Shown: piece by piece, positions 8,250 to 18,360 of the stretch
How positions within the stretch are numbered: the stretch's first letter is position 1
Layout: every line of letters starts with the position of its first letter
DNA from: JACPNO01 sp963825405
GTDB taxonomy: Bacteria; Acidobacteriota; Terriglobia; Bryobacterales; Bryobacteraceae
DNA length: 64,000 nucleotides
Assembly (NCBI GenBank): GCA_963825405.1
Contig: CAWGTB010000012.1
Span: 124,001 to 188,000, forward strand
Reading direction: 5' to 3'
Made by a program: the position numbers and the translations under genes
Notes under the pieces: model-generated
Told to the model about the DNA's origin: nothing
Seen by the model: the letters and a program-made list of their open reading frames with translations, nothing else
The model's database searches: none

Positions 8250-9449
8250 ATGGAAAGGTTAAAAAGAGCACTCGACCCCACGCAGGTAGGAACGGAAGCT
8301 GGCAAGCTATCAGGCGGACTGCACCAGCGAATCGTTGGCCAGGACCAGGCCATCGACGCCGTCGTGAACGCCTATCAGACGTACATTGCCGGGATGAACA
8401 GTCCCGGCCGTCCAGTTGGCAACTTCCTGTTCCTGGGCCCCACTGGTTCGGGCAAGACGCACCTGGTGGAAGCCATGGCGGAGAGCCTGCTCGGGAACGC
8501 GAACGCGGTGGTCAAGATCGATTGCGCCGAGTTCCAGCACAGCCACGAGATTGCCAAGCTGATCGGCTCGCCTCCCGGATATCTCGGGCATCGCGAGACG
8601 CGGCCGCTGTTGAGCCAGGAGTCGCTCGACCAGTTTCAGACCGATAAGGTGAAGCTCAGTTTCGTGCTTTTCGACGAGATCGAAAAGGCCAGCGACGCCG
8701 TTTGGAACCTGTTGCTGGGCATTCTCGATAAAGCCACGCTCACTCTGGGCGACAATCGCCACGTGGATTTTTCGCGCTCCATGATCTTCCTGACCAGCAA
8801 CCTGGGCGTCGGCGAGATGACCTCGATCCTGCGCCCCCGTCTCGGTTTCGCCGCCGGTGAGACCGAGCGCCAGCGCAAAGTGGTCGGCATCGACGAACGG
8901 GCCGCGGAGAAAGTTTCCCGCGCCGGCCTTGAAGCCGCGCGCCGCAAGTTCAGCCCGGAGTTCATGAACCGGCTGGACAAGATTGTGGTCTTTAAGCCTC
9001 TGGGCGACAGCGAACTGCGCCAGATTCTCGATCTGGAGCTGAATCAGCTGCAGCAGCGCATTCTAGCCTCGGTGCAAGCCGTGCCGTTTGCGTTTTCGCT
9101 GACCGCTGGCGCCAAGGAGTTTTTGATTCGCGAAGGTACCGACGCCAAGTACGGCGCGCGTCACCTGAAACGCGCTATCGATCGCGCCCTGGTGCAGCCG
9201 CTTTCGAACCTGATCGCCACCGGCCAGGTAAATGGCGGCGATTCGATCCGGGTGGATTTCGACTCCGCGCTGGGCTGCCTTGCCTTCTATAAAGGCGATG
9301 ACGATTTGCCGGCCGAAGTGATCGACGCAATGGCCGATCCGGTTGTACCGGCCGCGGTGGCCGAATTGGCGCAAACCGCAGTGGTAGCCATGCCGCGCCC
9401 GGCGAAATACGCTTCCGCCAAGCTGGTTCGCACGCCGTTAAAGCAGTGA
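8250..9449 (+). CDS. Single-domain Clp/Hsp100-type AAA+ ATPase (ClpB/ClpA D2-like)
   Basis: About 399 residues resembling only the second AAA+ module of ClpA/ClpB: Walker A GPTGSGKT, pore-loop-like GSPPGYLGHRET, Walker B VLFDEIEKA, sensor-1 MIFLTSNLG, the FSPEFMNRLDKIVVF arginine-finger region and sensor-2 KYGARHLKRAI. It has no N-domain, D1 or middle domain. The ATG at 8250 is preferred over one 21 nt upstream because GGAGG sits 5 nt before it. Normal Clp unfoldases have two AAA+ modules or, as in ClpX, a different small domain, so this is a stand-alone D2-type ATPase. It may remodel or unfold proteins; its partner is unknown. Confidence 0.86.
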   Translation: MERLKRALDPTQVGTEAGKLSGGLHQRIVGQDQAIDAVVNAYQTYIAGMNSPGRPVGNFLFLGPTGSGKTHLVEAMAESLLGNANAVVKIDCAEFQHSHEIAKLIGSPPGYLGHRETRPLLSQESLDQFQTDKVKLSFVLFDEIEKASDAVWNLLLGILDKATLTLGDNRHVDFSRSMIFLTSNLGVGEMTSILRPRLGFAAGETERQRKVVGIDERAAEKVSRAGLEAARRKFSPEFMNRLDKIVVFKPLGDSELRQILDLELNQLQQRILASVQAVPFAFSLTAGAKEFLIREGTDAKYGARHLKRAIDRALVQPLSNLIATGQVNGGDSIRVDFDSALGCLAFYKGDDDLPAEVIDAMADPVVPAAVAELAQTAVVAMPRPAKYASAKLVRTPLKQ

Positions 9450-9456
9450 TTTCCAG

Positions 9457-9462
9457 TACAAT
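9457..9462 (+). promoter_or_regulatory. -10 element TACAAT before the DUF3052 gene
   Basis: TACAAT ends 11 nt before the ATG at 9474 and lies in the 24-bp gap after the Clp-type gene. There is no clear -35 element. Confidence 0.4.
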
Positions 9463-9473
9463 AGCGGCAATCC

Positions 9474-10259
9474 ATGAGCCGCGTTGCACTGATCCACTGG
9501 AATGCCGCGGAAGCCGAGGAACGCGCCGGGCGGCTGCGCAAAGCAGGCTACCGGGTCGAGGTGCCGGACGGGCAAAGCGGCGCTGCGATTCGCTCTTTGC
9601 GGGAAAGCCCGCCCGACGCTTTCGTCATCGATCTGAGCCGCATTCCGTCGCAGGGGATCGCGGTGGCGACTTTGCTGCGCCAGCAAAAAGCCACCCGCCC
9701 GGTGTCCATTGTCTTTGTCGATGGCGATCAGAACCGCATTGCGCGCGCCCGCCAGATGCTGCCCGACGCGGAATACACCACCTGGGACAAGATTCGCGAA
9801 GTGCTCGAGCGGGCGTTGAGCAATCCACCGGAAAATCCTGTCGTTCCTGGAACGATGGACGGCTACTCCGGCACTCCGCTGGCCAAGAAACTCGGCATCC
9901 GCGCGGGTTCGGTTGTGCTGCTGCTGGGTGCGCCGGCGGGATTCGAGCGCAAGCTGGGTGACCTGCCTGAGGGCGTGAAGTTTGGGAAACGCGCGCAAGG
10001 CAAAGGCAATCTGATCCTGCAGTTTGCCAGCTCGCAGGCGGATTTGAAGCGCCGGTTTCCCGCCGCGCGGCGGGCGATGGCCGATCGGGCAGGGATGTGG
10101 ATCGCCTGGCCAAAACAGGCTTCCGGCGTTGAAACCGACTTGCGCGAGCCGCACGTCCGCTCGCTCGGCCTGGCCGCCGGACTGGTCGACTACAAAATCT
10201 GCGCCATCGATGCCACCTGGTCGGGCCTTCTGTTTACGGAACGCAAGAAAGCTAAATGA
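9474..10259 (+). CDS. Pseudo-receiver plus DUF3052 protein
   Basis: A 261-residue two-part protein. Residues 1-115 look like a response-regulator receiver fold (VALIHWNAAEAEERAGRL, FVIDLSRIPSQG with an aspartate at the phosphorylation position), but the acidic pocket and the usual lysine are not evident, so it may be a pseudo-receiver. Residues 125-260 match DUF3052: YSGTPLAKKLGIRAGSVVLLL, LPEGVKF, GMWIAWPKQASG, LGLAAGLVDYKICAIDATWSGL. DUF3052 proteins have no established role. Its stop overlaps the ATG of the debranching enzyme in ATGA, so the two are co-translated. No signal peptide. Confidence 0.78.
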   Translation: MSRVALIHWNAAEAEERAGRLRKAGYRVEVPDGQSGAAIRSLRESPPDAFVIDLSRIPSQGIAVATLLRQQKATRPVSIVFVDGDQNRIARARQMLPDAEYTTWDKIREVLERALSNPPENPVVPGTMDGYSGTPLAKKLGIRAGSVVLLLGAPAGFERKLGDLPEGVKFGKRAQGKGNLILQFASSQADLKRRFPAARRAMADRAGMWIAWPKQASGVETDLREPHVRSLGLAAGLVDYKICAIDATWSGLLFTERKKAK

Positions 10260-12236
10260 GCGCGGCAATCCTGCGATTGGATCGCGCCATCTGCAGTTCT
10301 CTTGACGACGCTTTGCAGCGCGAGTGGCTGGAGACCAATGGATTGGGTGGCTACGCATCCTCCACCGTTGCCGGAGCCCACACGCGGCGCTATCACGGCC
10401 TGCTCATGGCAGCCACCCAGCCGCCTGCCGGCCGCGTGCTGCTGCTGTCCAAGCTGGAAGAAACGCTGGTGGTCGGCGGCCAGCGATTCGAGCTCTCGGC
10501 GAACCGCTATCCCGGTGTTGTTCATCCTACCGGCTTTCAATATTTGGACGAGTTCCGCCTCGATCCATTTCCGGTGTTTACGTTCCTGGCCGGGGGCGTG
10601 GAGGTCGAGAAGCGCGTGTTCATGGTGCACGGCGAGAACACCACGGTGATCGAGTACCGGCTGCGCGGGCCGGATTGCGAGCTGGAACTTCGCCCGCTGA
10701 TTGCGTTTCGGGATTTTCATGCGACCACGCACCGCAACGATGCGCTTGATCCGGCTGTCACGCGCGGGCAGGGAATCACCAGCATCGCGCCCTATCCGCA
10801 TCTGCCCCGGCTGTACTTCGCGCATAACGCTGAGACAGTTGCCGATAGCGGCGTCTGGTATGAAAACTTCGAGTTCGATCGCGAACGCGAGCGCGGCCTG
10901 GATTATCGCGAAGACCTTTTCAATCCCTTCGTAGCTACGTTTCGCGTGGCAGCGGGCGGCAGCGCCGTGGTCATCGCTTCCACGCAAGAGCGCGATGCGG
11001 CCGGCGCAGCCCGGCTCCAGGCTGCAGAGATCCAGCGGCGCGCGGCTGTGAGCGCCCCGCCCAGCGATGATCCGCTGGTGAAAACGTTGGCTGCCGCCGC
11101 GGACCAGTTCATCGTGCAGCGCGGCGAGCTGCAATCCGTCATCGCCGGCTACCATTGGTTTGGCGATTGGGGCCGGGACACCATGATCGCGCTGCCGGGG
11201 TTGACGCTCGTCACCGGCCGCGCCGAGATTGCAAAAAATATCCTGCTGGCCTTCGCGCACAGCGCCGATCAGGGCATGCTGCCCAACCGTTTCCCGGATA
11301 CGGGCGAGACGCCCGAATACAACACGGTCGATGCCACGCTCTGGTTTTTTGAAGCGGTGCGCGCGCTGCGGAAACAAACTGGCGACGCGGCGTTCGTCCG
11401 CGAGAAACTCTACGAACCGCTGCGCGAGATTTTCGCCTGGCACGTTGCAAGGCACCCGCTACGGAATCCGCGTGGATGACGATTGCCTGCTGCAATCGGG
11501 CGAGCCCGGTGTGCAGCTGACCTGGATGGACGCGAAGACGGACGGCAATGTGGTGACGCCGCGGCAGGGCAAACCGGTCGAAATTCAGGCGCTCTGGTAC
11601 AACGCGGTGCGGGTGATGCAGGAGCTGGCGCACGATTTCGACGACGCCCCCATGCACTCCCTTTGCGAGGAATTGGGCAAGCGCGCCCGCGATAGCTTCA
11701 ACCGCCTGTTCTGGAACGAGGCGGCCGGCTGCCTGTTCGACGTCATCGATGGCGACGCGCGCGACGCCTCGATCCGGCCCAACCAGGTGTTCGCCATCAG
11801 CCTTCCCCATTCCATGCTGCGAATCGAGAGAGCGCGCTCGGTGTTGCAGGTGGTCGAGCGCGAATTGCTCACTCCCTACGGCCTGCGAACACTCTCGCCA
11901 CGCGATACGCGCTACATCGGACGGTACGAAGGCGATCCGCGCAGCCGCGATGCTGCCTATCATCAGGGCACCGTCTGGCCCTGGCTGATGGCGCCGTTCA
12001 TTACTGCGTACTTGTCCGTTCATGGCCGCGGTGCGGCGGCGAGAGCGCAGGCCAGGCGGTGGATCGAACCGTTTCGTGCCCACGTCCAAATGGCCGGGCT
12101 GGGGCAGATTTCCGAGATCTTCGACGGTGACGCGCCCCATCAGCCGCGTGGCTGCATCGCCCAGGCGTGGAGCGTGGCCGAGTTGCTGCGTGTGCTGTTG
12201 GAAGAGATAAAATCAGTACCATTGGAGGACGTATGA
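10256..12236 (+). CDS. Glycogen debranching enzyme (amylo-alpha-1,6-glucosidase type), one +1 frameshift
   Basis: The N-terminal bacterial GDE domain has REWLETNGLGGYASSTVAG, TRRYHGLLMA and FQYLDEFRLDPFPVF. The (alpha/alpha)6 catalytic domain has YHWFGDWGRDTMIALPGLTL, MLPNRFPD, PEYNTVDATLWFFEAV and, after the frameshift, GVQLTWMDAK, PVEIQALWYNA, RPNQVFAISLP and YHQGTVWPWL. It removes alpha-1,6 branches from glycogen or maltodextrin. Deleting one base of the AA at 11449-11450 joins FAWHVA to GTRYGIRVDDD, as expected, giving about 659 residues, the usual length. The start overlaps the DUF3052 stop (ATGA) and the end overlaps the TPR gene (ATGA). Confidence 0.92.
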
Positions 12237-13858
12237 AAAAAGTTCTGCTTATATTGCTGAGTGCTGGCCTGGCCTTGGCGCAACACGAGCATGCGTCCGC
12301 ACCCGCCAAGCCCGCCGTCCTGATGGAGGGCTATGGCCGGCACCATCACCCCATCGCGTCGACATCTGACGAAGCCCAGAAATTTTTCGATCAGGGCCTG
12401 GAACTGGTGTTCGGGTTCAACCACGACGAAGCCGTGCGCTCGTTTAAGCGCGCCGCCGAACTGGATCCCAGGGCCGCCATGCCGCACTGGGGAATCGCTT
12501 TCGCCATGGGCCCGAACTACAATTTGCCCGCCGTGCCCGAGCGTGAGAAAGCCGCCTGGGACGCGATGCAGCAGGCGGTCGCGCGCAAAGCCGGCGCTCC
12601 CCAGCACGAACAGGATTACATCGACGCCCTGGCTAGGCGCTATTCCTCCGACCCCAATGTAGACCGCATGGGACTCGCGCGCGCGTTCAAAGATGCCATG
12701 GGCGAGCTGGCGCGTAAGTATCCCGACGATCTGGATGCCGCCACCATCTACGCCGAATCCGCCATGGACCTGCATCCCTGGGCGCTGTACAAGGCTGACG
12801 GCACTGCCAACGAAGGCACCGACGAAATCGTGGCCGTGCTGGAAGGCGTGATGCGCCGCGACCCCAATCACCCTGGCGCGAATCACTATTACATTCACGC
12901 CGTCGAAGCTTCCAACCGGCCCGAACGCGCGCTCGACAGCGCCAACCGGCTGCCGGCGCTGGTGCCCGCCGCGGGGCACCTGGTACATATGCCGTCGCAC
13001 ATTTACGCGCGAACCGGGGATTGGGAAGCGTCCGCCATCAGCAACGTGCGCGCCGCCGAAGCCGATCGTAAATATATCCAGGACAGCGGCGCCACCGGCA
13101 TGTACCCGATGATGTATTACAGCCACAATCTGCATTTCATCGCGATTTCGCGCGCCATGCAGGGCCGGTTTGACGAAGCGTTGGAAGCGGCCAAGCAACT
13201 GTCGGGCAACGTCGCGCCGGGCGTGATCGAGATGCCGATGATCCAGGCCTTTCTGACTATCGAGTGGGAGACGCTGGTGCGCTTCCGCAAGTGGGATGAA
13301 GTACTGCGCATCGCCCGTCCCGACGAGCGCCTGGCGGTGGCGATGCCTTTGTATCACTTCTCGCGCGGCGCGGCGCTCGCCGGCAAGATGCAAGCCAAGG
13401 AAGCCGAAACCGAGCGCGGCTTGTTCGCCGCCGCCGTCGCCAAAGTGCCGTCGGACGCGACCTTCGGCATGGAGAACGCGCAGAAGGTGATGGCCGTGGC
13501 CGCTGCCGAGTTCGACGCGCGTTTGGCCAGAGCGCGCGGCGACATCGATGCCGAAATCGGCCACTGGCGCCGGGCAGTAGAAGCGCAGGATGCGTTGATG
13601 TATTCCGAGCCGCCGACCTGGTATTACCCGCTGCGCGAATCTCTGGGCGGTGCGCTGCTGCGCAAAGGCGATGCCACCGCAGCCGAAGCCGTTTTCCGCG
13701 CCGACCTCGCCAAGAACCCGCGCAACGGCCGGTCGCTTTTGGGCCTCCATGAAGCCTTGAAGCGCCAGGGGCGAGACGCCGCAGCCTCTTGGGTGAAGCT
13801 CGAATTCGGCGCCGCCTGGCCGCCCGAAGGCGAGAAGCTCACGGCCGATTTGCTTTAA
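12233..13858 (+). CDS. Secreted TPR-repeat protein
   Basis: A 541-residue protein with a signal peptide (MKKVLLILLSAGLALA, then QHEH), an HHHP-rich entry segment and tetratricopeptide-like helices (DEAQKFFDQGLELVFGFNHDEAVRSFKRAAELDPRAAMPHWGIA, and further repeats around MRRDPNHPGANHYYIHAVEAS and the C-terminal KGDATAAEAVFRADLAKNPRNGR). Such proteins are common in Acidobacteriota and have no assigned role. The ATG at 12233 has GGAGG 5 nt upstream and overlaps the debranching-enzyme stop; an upstream in-frame extension has no such signal. Placement suggests co-expression with glycogen metabolism, but function is unknown. Confidence 0.82.
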   Translation: MKKVLLILLSAGLALAQHEHASAPAKPAVLMEGYGRHHHPIASTSDEAQKFFDQGLELVFGFNHDEAVRSFKRAAELDPRAAMPHWGIAFAMGPNYNLPAVPEREKAAWDAMQQAVARKAGAPQHEQDYIDALARRYSSDPNVDRMGLARAFKDAMGELARKYPDDLDAATIYAESAMDLHPWALYKADGTANEGTDEIVAVLEGVMRRDPNHPGANHYYIHAVEASNRPERALDSANRLPALVPAAGHLVHMPSHIYARTGDWEASAISNVRAAEADRKYIQDSGATGMYPMMYYSHNLHFIAISRAMQGRFDEALEAAKQLSGNVAPGVIEMPMIQAFLTIEWETLVRFRKWDEVLRIARPDERLAVAMPLYHFSRGAALAGKMQAKEAETERGLFAAAVAKVPSDATFGMENAQKVMAVAAAEFDARLARARGDIDAEIGHWRRAVEAQDALMYSEPPTWYYPLRESLGGALLRKGDATAAEAVFRADLAKNPRNGRSLLGLHEALKRQGRDAAASWVKLEFGAAWPPEGEKLTADLL

Positions 13859-13910
13859 GAACTTAAAAGGAACAAAGACTGGCGAACCTTCGTCTGCTAA
13901 ATAGGTCCTC

Positions 13911-15174
13911 GTGGCTGATAATCGACAATTTCGTCCTAGCGCCTCCTTTTGGGAGGCTACCCGTATTGCGCTGGATTCATTGCGCAAAAACAAGCTGCGC
14001 AGTTTCCTGACCTTGCTCGGCATCATTCTCGCCACCACCACGCTCATCGCCGTCACCGCACTAATCCACGGCATGAATGTTTACATCGCCGAGAAGGTTT
14101 CCAACATGGGCGCCGACGGATTCCGTATTGTCCGCATGGCATTTTTCGGCAACTGGGATCCTAAGAAGTTTCTCGAGATGCAGAAGCGCAACCCGCAAAT
14201 CAAGCGCGAGGAGTACGAGTTTCATCCGCCAAAGCGCCAATCTGCTCAAAGGCATCGGCATGATGGCCTCGCGGCAGGCGCGCGTGTCGTATCAGGGCAT
14301 TTCGACCATGGACGTCAACATTCAGGGCATCACCGAGAACATCGCGGTGATCAACAACGTGCAGGAGTCCGACGCCGGCCACGCCATTACGCCGGAAGAA
14401 GCGCAGCGCCATGCGCGGGTGGCTTTCATCGGCAACGACCTGCGCATCCGCTTTTTTGAAGGCCGCGATCCCATCGGCAAGGTAATCCAGATTGAGGGCA
14501 TTCCTTATGAGGTGATCGGCGTCGCCAAGGCGCTGGGCAGCGTCTTCGGACAATCCCAGGACAACTTCGTCATGATCCCCATCGAGAGTTATTTCAAGAC
14601 CTATGGCTCTCACGACGGGATTCGCCTGGTAGCCAAAGCCGTCGATCAGCAGCATCTCATCGAAGCCCAGGACGAAACGCGTATGCTGCTGCGATCTTAC
14701 CGTCACCTGCGGCCGGGTCAGGATGACAATTTCTCGTTGTTCGCGTCAGAGACGTTTGTAGATCTTTGGCAACGGCTCACGTCGACGATTGCTGCCATGG
14801 CGGTGGGCATTGTTTCCGTGTTCATGGTGGTGGGCGGGATTGTGATCATGAACATCATGCTGGCGGTCGTGACGGAGCGGACTCACGAGATCGGCATCCG
14901 CAAGTCGCTGGGGGCGCGGCGGCGCGACATCCTGAATCAATACCTGGTGGAATCTTCGGTGCTGGCCGCAACTGGCGGTCTGATTGGCGTGGCGGTAGCT
15001 TGGCTGCTCGCGCTGGTAGTGCGCAATTTCACACCCGTCCCGATGGTGCTGCCCTATTCCTCCATCCTGATCGGCGTGGGGCTTTCGGCGGTAGTGGGGC
15101 TGTTTTTTGGCATCTACCCGGCGCGCCAGGCCGCCCGCCTCGATCCGATTGAAGCGCTCCGAGCAGAGAAATAA
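13911..15174 (+). CDS. MacB/FtsX-type ABC permease, one +1 frameshift
   Basis: N-terminal helix and MacB periplasmic core domain (SLRKNKLRSFLTLLGIILATTTLIAVTAL, GADGFRIVRM), then the C-terminal FtsX membrane block (MAVGIVSVFMVVGGIVIMNIMLAVVTERTHEIGIRKSLGARRRDILNQYL) and a closing GIYPARQAARLDPIEALRAEK. Deleting one T of 14220-14222 turns the break into EEYEFIRQSANLLKGIG, giving about 420 residues. It uses a GTG start with no strong Shine-Dalgarno. It precedes a second permease by 3 nt. No ATP-binding subunit lies alongside, as is usual for acidobacterial orphan permeases. Confidence 0.88.
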
Positions 15175-15177
15175 TCC

Positions 15178-16416
15178 ATGACCAAGCTGGCTTTCCTCAA
15201 CGGCGTCACGCTCGCGTTTCAAACCATTCGGACGCATAAGCTGCGTGCGTTCCTCACGGTACTGGGCGTGATCATGGGCACCGGGACGATCATCGGCATC
15301 AGCGCCATCCTGACCGGATTTGATACGACTGTGACCGGCGTGCTGCGCAGTTTCGGACCCAACTCGATCATCGTTTTCAAATTCCCCGTGGGATTCCGGG
15401 TGACCAACCTGAGTCCGGAGGAGCGGGTCCGCAAGAATCTGACTTACGAAAACGCCCTGCACATCAAAGAGCGGTGCCCTTCGGTGCAGGAAGTTTCCGC
15501 GATGCTCTTTGCCAACCGCAACATTGTCAACGTCCGCTATCAGGGTAACGAGTTGTATGACATCAACCTGTTCGGCGTGGATGAATCCTACGCAAACAAC
15601 GGCCAAGTGGATATCCATCTCGGGAGGTTTTTTGCCGACGAGGAAAGCCGGCGCAGGATGCCCGTCGCTGTGATTGGCGCCGATGTTGAGAAAGGCCTCT
15701 TCGCCAATGTCGATCCGCTCGGCAAAACAATTGTCGTGGACGGCCATCAGTTCCTGGTGGTCGGCACCATGCTGCGGCCGGCGGCGTCGTTTTTTGGCGA
15801 CCAGGACACTCGCGTCCTTTTGCCTTATTGGACCATGCAAAAGATGTACCCCAACGCGAGGGAGAATGCCATCGTGGTGACGGCGGTGGACGGCAAACTC
15901 GGCAAGGCCATGGATGAAGTCCGCACCGTGCTGCGCATCGACCGACGCGTGCCTTACACCAAGCCTGACGACTTTTCGCTCTCGACGGCGGAGCAGATGG
16001 TTGCCGATTTCCGCCAGATCACGGCGATGACTTTCCTGGTCATGGCTGTGCTCAGCTCGGTAGGCCTGCTGGTGGGTGGCATCGGCGTGATGAACATCAT
16101 GCTGGTCTCCGTCACCGAGCGCACGCAGGAGATTGGCTTGCGCAAGGCGGTGGGCGCGAGAAAAAGCGATATCGTGATTCAGTTTCTGCTGGAAGCGGCT
16201 GCGCTGACCGGATTAGGCGGCATCGCCGGGATTATTTTCGGCTGGCTCATCTCGCTCGTCGCCCGGCTCGTTTTCACGTCGCTGCCGGCGTCGGTACCGT
16301 TGTGGGCAGCCGTTCTCGGCATCGTGATGTCGGTGGGCGTCGGCCTGTTCTTCGGCATCTGGCCCGCCAACAAAGCCGCGCGGCTCGACCCAGTTGTCGC
16401 GCTGCGCTACGAATAG
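15178..16416 (+). CDS. MacB/FtsX-type ABC permease
   Basis: A 412-residue permease of the same architecture as the preceding gene: KLRAFLTVLGVIMGTGTIIGISAIL, a MacB periplasmic core with LGRFFADEESRRRMPVAVIGADV, then MAVLSSVGLLVGGIGVMNIMLVSVTERTQEIGLRKAVGARKSDI and GIWPANKAARLDPVVALRYE. The two genes are adjacent (3-nt gap) and probably form a heterodimer that needs an ATPase encoded elsewhere. The substrate is unknown; MacB-like permeases usually drive mechanotransmission for efflux or lipoprotein and peptide export. Confidence 0.9.
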   Translation: MTKLAFLNGVTLAFQTIRTHKLRAFLTVLGVIMGTGTIIGISAILTGFDTTVTGVLRSFGPNSIIVFKFPVGFRVTNLSPEERVRKNLTYENALHIKERCPSVQEVSAMLFANRNIVNVRYQGNELYDINLFGVDESYANNGQVDIHLGRFFADEESRRRMPVAVIGADVEKGLFANVDPLGKTIVVDGHQFLVVGTMLRPAASFFGDQDTRVLLPYWTMQKMYPNARENAIVVTAVDGKLGKAMDEVRTVLRIDRRVPYTKPDDFSLSTAEQMVADFRQITAMTFLVMAVLSSVGLLVGGIGVMNIMLVSVTERTQEIGLRKAVGARKSDIVIQFLLEAAALTGLGGIAGIIFGWLISLVARLVFTSLPASVPLWAAVLGIVMSVGVGLFFGIWPANKAARLDPVVALRYE

Positions 16417-16424
16417 CGGTCCAT

Positions 16425-18287
16425 TTACGGCAGTGCGAACGCCACCACGCTATCGCCCTGTTTGGTTCCCAGCTTGCCGTGGCCTCCGGCGCAAATCACG
16501 ATGAACTGCTTGCCTCCCACACTGTAGGACATGGGCGTGGCCTGGGCGCTGGCCGGCAGCTCAAACTTCCAGACCTCTTTCCCGGTGGCGGTTTCGAAGG
16601 CGCGCAGGTAGGTGTCCATCGCCGCGGCGGTGAAGATCAGGCCGCCGGCTGTCGCCATCGGTCCGCCCAGGTTCAGAGAACCGGCGGTGCCCCCGGGAAT
16701 CAGCGAGCCTAGCGGTGTTTCCCACAGTTTCTTCCCGGAATGCAGATCGACGCCAACCAGCGCGCCCCACGGCGGCGCATTGCAGGGCAGTCCGTTGGGC
16801 GCGCGCAGAGGCTCGCGGTACATGGCGTAGGGAGTTCCGGTCTGGCGGCCGAACTCGCCGTTGAGGCGGTTTTTCTTGGCGGAGTCGCGCTCCTCCGCTA
16901 GCTTGTCGCGCGGAATCAGCTTGATCATGAAGGCCAGGCGGTCGGTGTTGGCGACCAGTATGCCGCGCGCCGGGTCGATGGCAGCGCTGCCCCAATTGAC
17001 GCCGCCCACGTTGCCGGGAAAGGCCAGCGTGCCTTCCAGACTTGGCGGCGTGAACAGGCCTTCATTGCGCAGGGAGGCGATTTTGTCGTGGCAGAATTTC
17101 TTGTCTTCGGGCGTGACGCCGAACGCATCGTCGGCGGTCATCGATTGCGGAACCAGCGGCTCGTTGGCGGGGAACGGTTGCGTCGGCGACACCTCTTCGC
17201 CCGGCACGTGGCTCTTCGGCACAGGGCGTTCTTCCACTGGCAGCAGCGGTTTGCCGGACTCGCGGTTCAACAGAAACAGGTGGCCGATTTTGGTCGTGAC
17301 CGCGACGGCGGGAATTTTTCCGTCGAACAGAAATAGCGATGGCTGCGAGGCGACGTCGTAATCCCACAAATCGTGATGCGCCACTTGAAACGCCCAGACC
17401 AGTTCGCCGGTGGACGCGCGCAGTGCCGCCACGGAATCCGCATTGGCATTGTTTCCGGGGCGCTGGCCGCCGTAGAAATCCGGGCTGGCGCTGCCGGTGG
17501 GCACAAAGATCAAGTCGCGCGCGGGATCGGCGGAAATCACCGACCACGCATTGGCGGCGCCGGTGCGCGGAGTATTTTGTTTGGCCCAGGGAATGGGATC
17601 CCAGCTCCAGCGCAGCGCGCCACTGCGGGCGTCAAAGGCGCGCACGACGCCGCGCTCGACGTCGGCGGCGCGATTGTCGCCAATCGACGACCCGACGATC
17701 ACCAGTTCGCCCACGACCGTAGGCGGCGACGTCACCTGGTAATCGCCGCGGTCGCGCAGCCCGACATCTTGCGTGAGATCCACCTGGCCATTCGACCCAA
17801 AATCGGCGCACGGTTTTCCGGTTGCGCCATCGAGCGCGATCAGGCGGGCGTCGATGGTGCCCATGAAAATGCGCGAACGGCAGGTGGCGCGAGGCGCGGC
17901 TTTGCTGTCCAGCCAGGCGGCTACACCGCGCGAGGTGACTTCGGAATAGGGCTGATCGCGTTTGACGCCGGGATCGTACTTCCATTTTTCGGCGCCGCTG
18001 GCAGGGTCGAGCGCAATCACGTGATTAAACGGCGTGCTGAGGTAAAGCATGCCATTGACGAGAATCGGCGTGGCTTCGAACGCTGCCCTTTGGTTCGCTA
18101 CGGACTCCGGCTGCATGGCGCCGGTGTGGTACGTCCAAGCCACCTTAAGGTGCACGACATTGCCGCGATCTATTTGCTTGAGAGGCGAGAAACGGGTACC
18201 GCCGGCGTCGGCGCCGTAGTGCGTCCAGTCTCCCTCTTGCGCGAAAAGACGAAGCGTCAGCAGCAGAAGCAGCGGTGAAGTTCGCAT
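16425..18287 (-). CDS. Secreted PQQ-dependent dehydrogenase (quinoprotein glucose/alcohol dehydrogenase family)
   Basis: A 620-residue protein with a signal peptide (MRTSPLLLLLTLRLFA, then QEG) and an eight-bladed PQQ propeller. Typical blade motifs are WTHYGADAGGTRFSPLKQI, VVHLKVAWTYHTG, VIALDPASGAEKWKYD, GVVRAFDARSGALRWSWDP, DSVAALRASTGELVWAFQ and GVDLHSGKKLWETPLG. The overall order resembles membrane glucose/quinate dehydrogenase-type quinoproteins but lacks an N-terminal membrane region, so it should be periplasmic. A TATTCT box and AGGGAGG precede the start on the minus strand. No PQQ synthesis genes and no dedicated cytochrome are in the window. The substrate (sugar, polyol or alcohol) cannot be read from sequence. 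Confidence 0.9.
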   Translation of the reverse strand: MRTSPLLLLLTLRLFAQEGDWTHYGADAGGTRFSPLKQIDRGNVVHLKVAWTYHTGAMQPESVANQRAAFEATPILVNGMLYLSTPFNHVIALDPASGAEKWKYDPGVKRDQPYSEVTSRGVAAWLDSKAAPRATCRSRIFMGTIDARLIALDGATGKPCADFGSNGQVDLTQDVGLRDRGDYQVTSPPTVVGELVIVGSSIGDNRAADVERGVVRAFDARSGALRWSWDPIPWAKQNTPRTGAANAWSVISADPARDLIFVPTGSASPDFYGGQRPGNNANADSVAALRASTGELVWAFQVAHHDLWDYDVASQPSLFLFDGKIPAVAVTTKIGHLFLLNRESGKPLLPVEERPVPKSHVPGEEVSPTQPFPANEPLVPQSMTADDAFGVTPEDKKFCHDKIASLRNEGLFTPPSLEGTLAFPGNVGGVNWGSAAIDPARGILVANTDRLAFMIKLIPRDKLAEERDSAKKNRLNGEFGRQTGTPYAMYREPLRAPNGLPCNAPPWGALVGVDLHSGKKLWETPLGSLIPGGTAGSLNLGGPMATAGGLIFTAAAMDTYLRAFETATGKEVWKFELPASAQATPMSYSVGGKQFIVICAGGHGKLGTKQGDSVVAFALP

Positions 18288-18348
18288 AGCGTTTTACCTC
18301 CCTAGAATACGCCTCCCGGCAACCAAAGGTTCCCGCATCCGCCTGTTG

Positions 18349-18354
18349 TACAGT
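18349..18354 (+). promoter_or_regulatory. -10 element TACAGT, leaderless-type spacing to the DUF192 gene
   Basis: TACAGT, then GGAAAC (6 nt), then TTG at 18361. This fixes the TTG at 18361 as the likely start rather than the in-frame TTG at 18346, which lies upstream of the -10 box. Confidence 0.45.
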
Positions 18355-18360
18355 GGAAAC

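Noticed and set aside
12140..14074. A 644-codon reading frame antisense to the TPR gene and the next permease
   Set aside because: GC-rich codon position bias opens long antisense frames. The composition is Arg/His-rich with no recognisable domain, and the sense strand codes for a clear TPR protein and permease.
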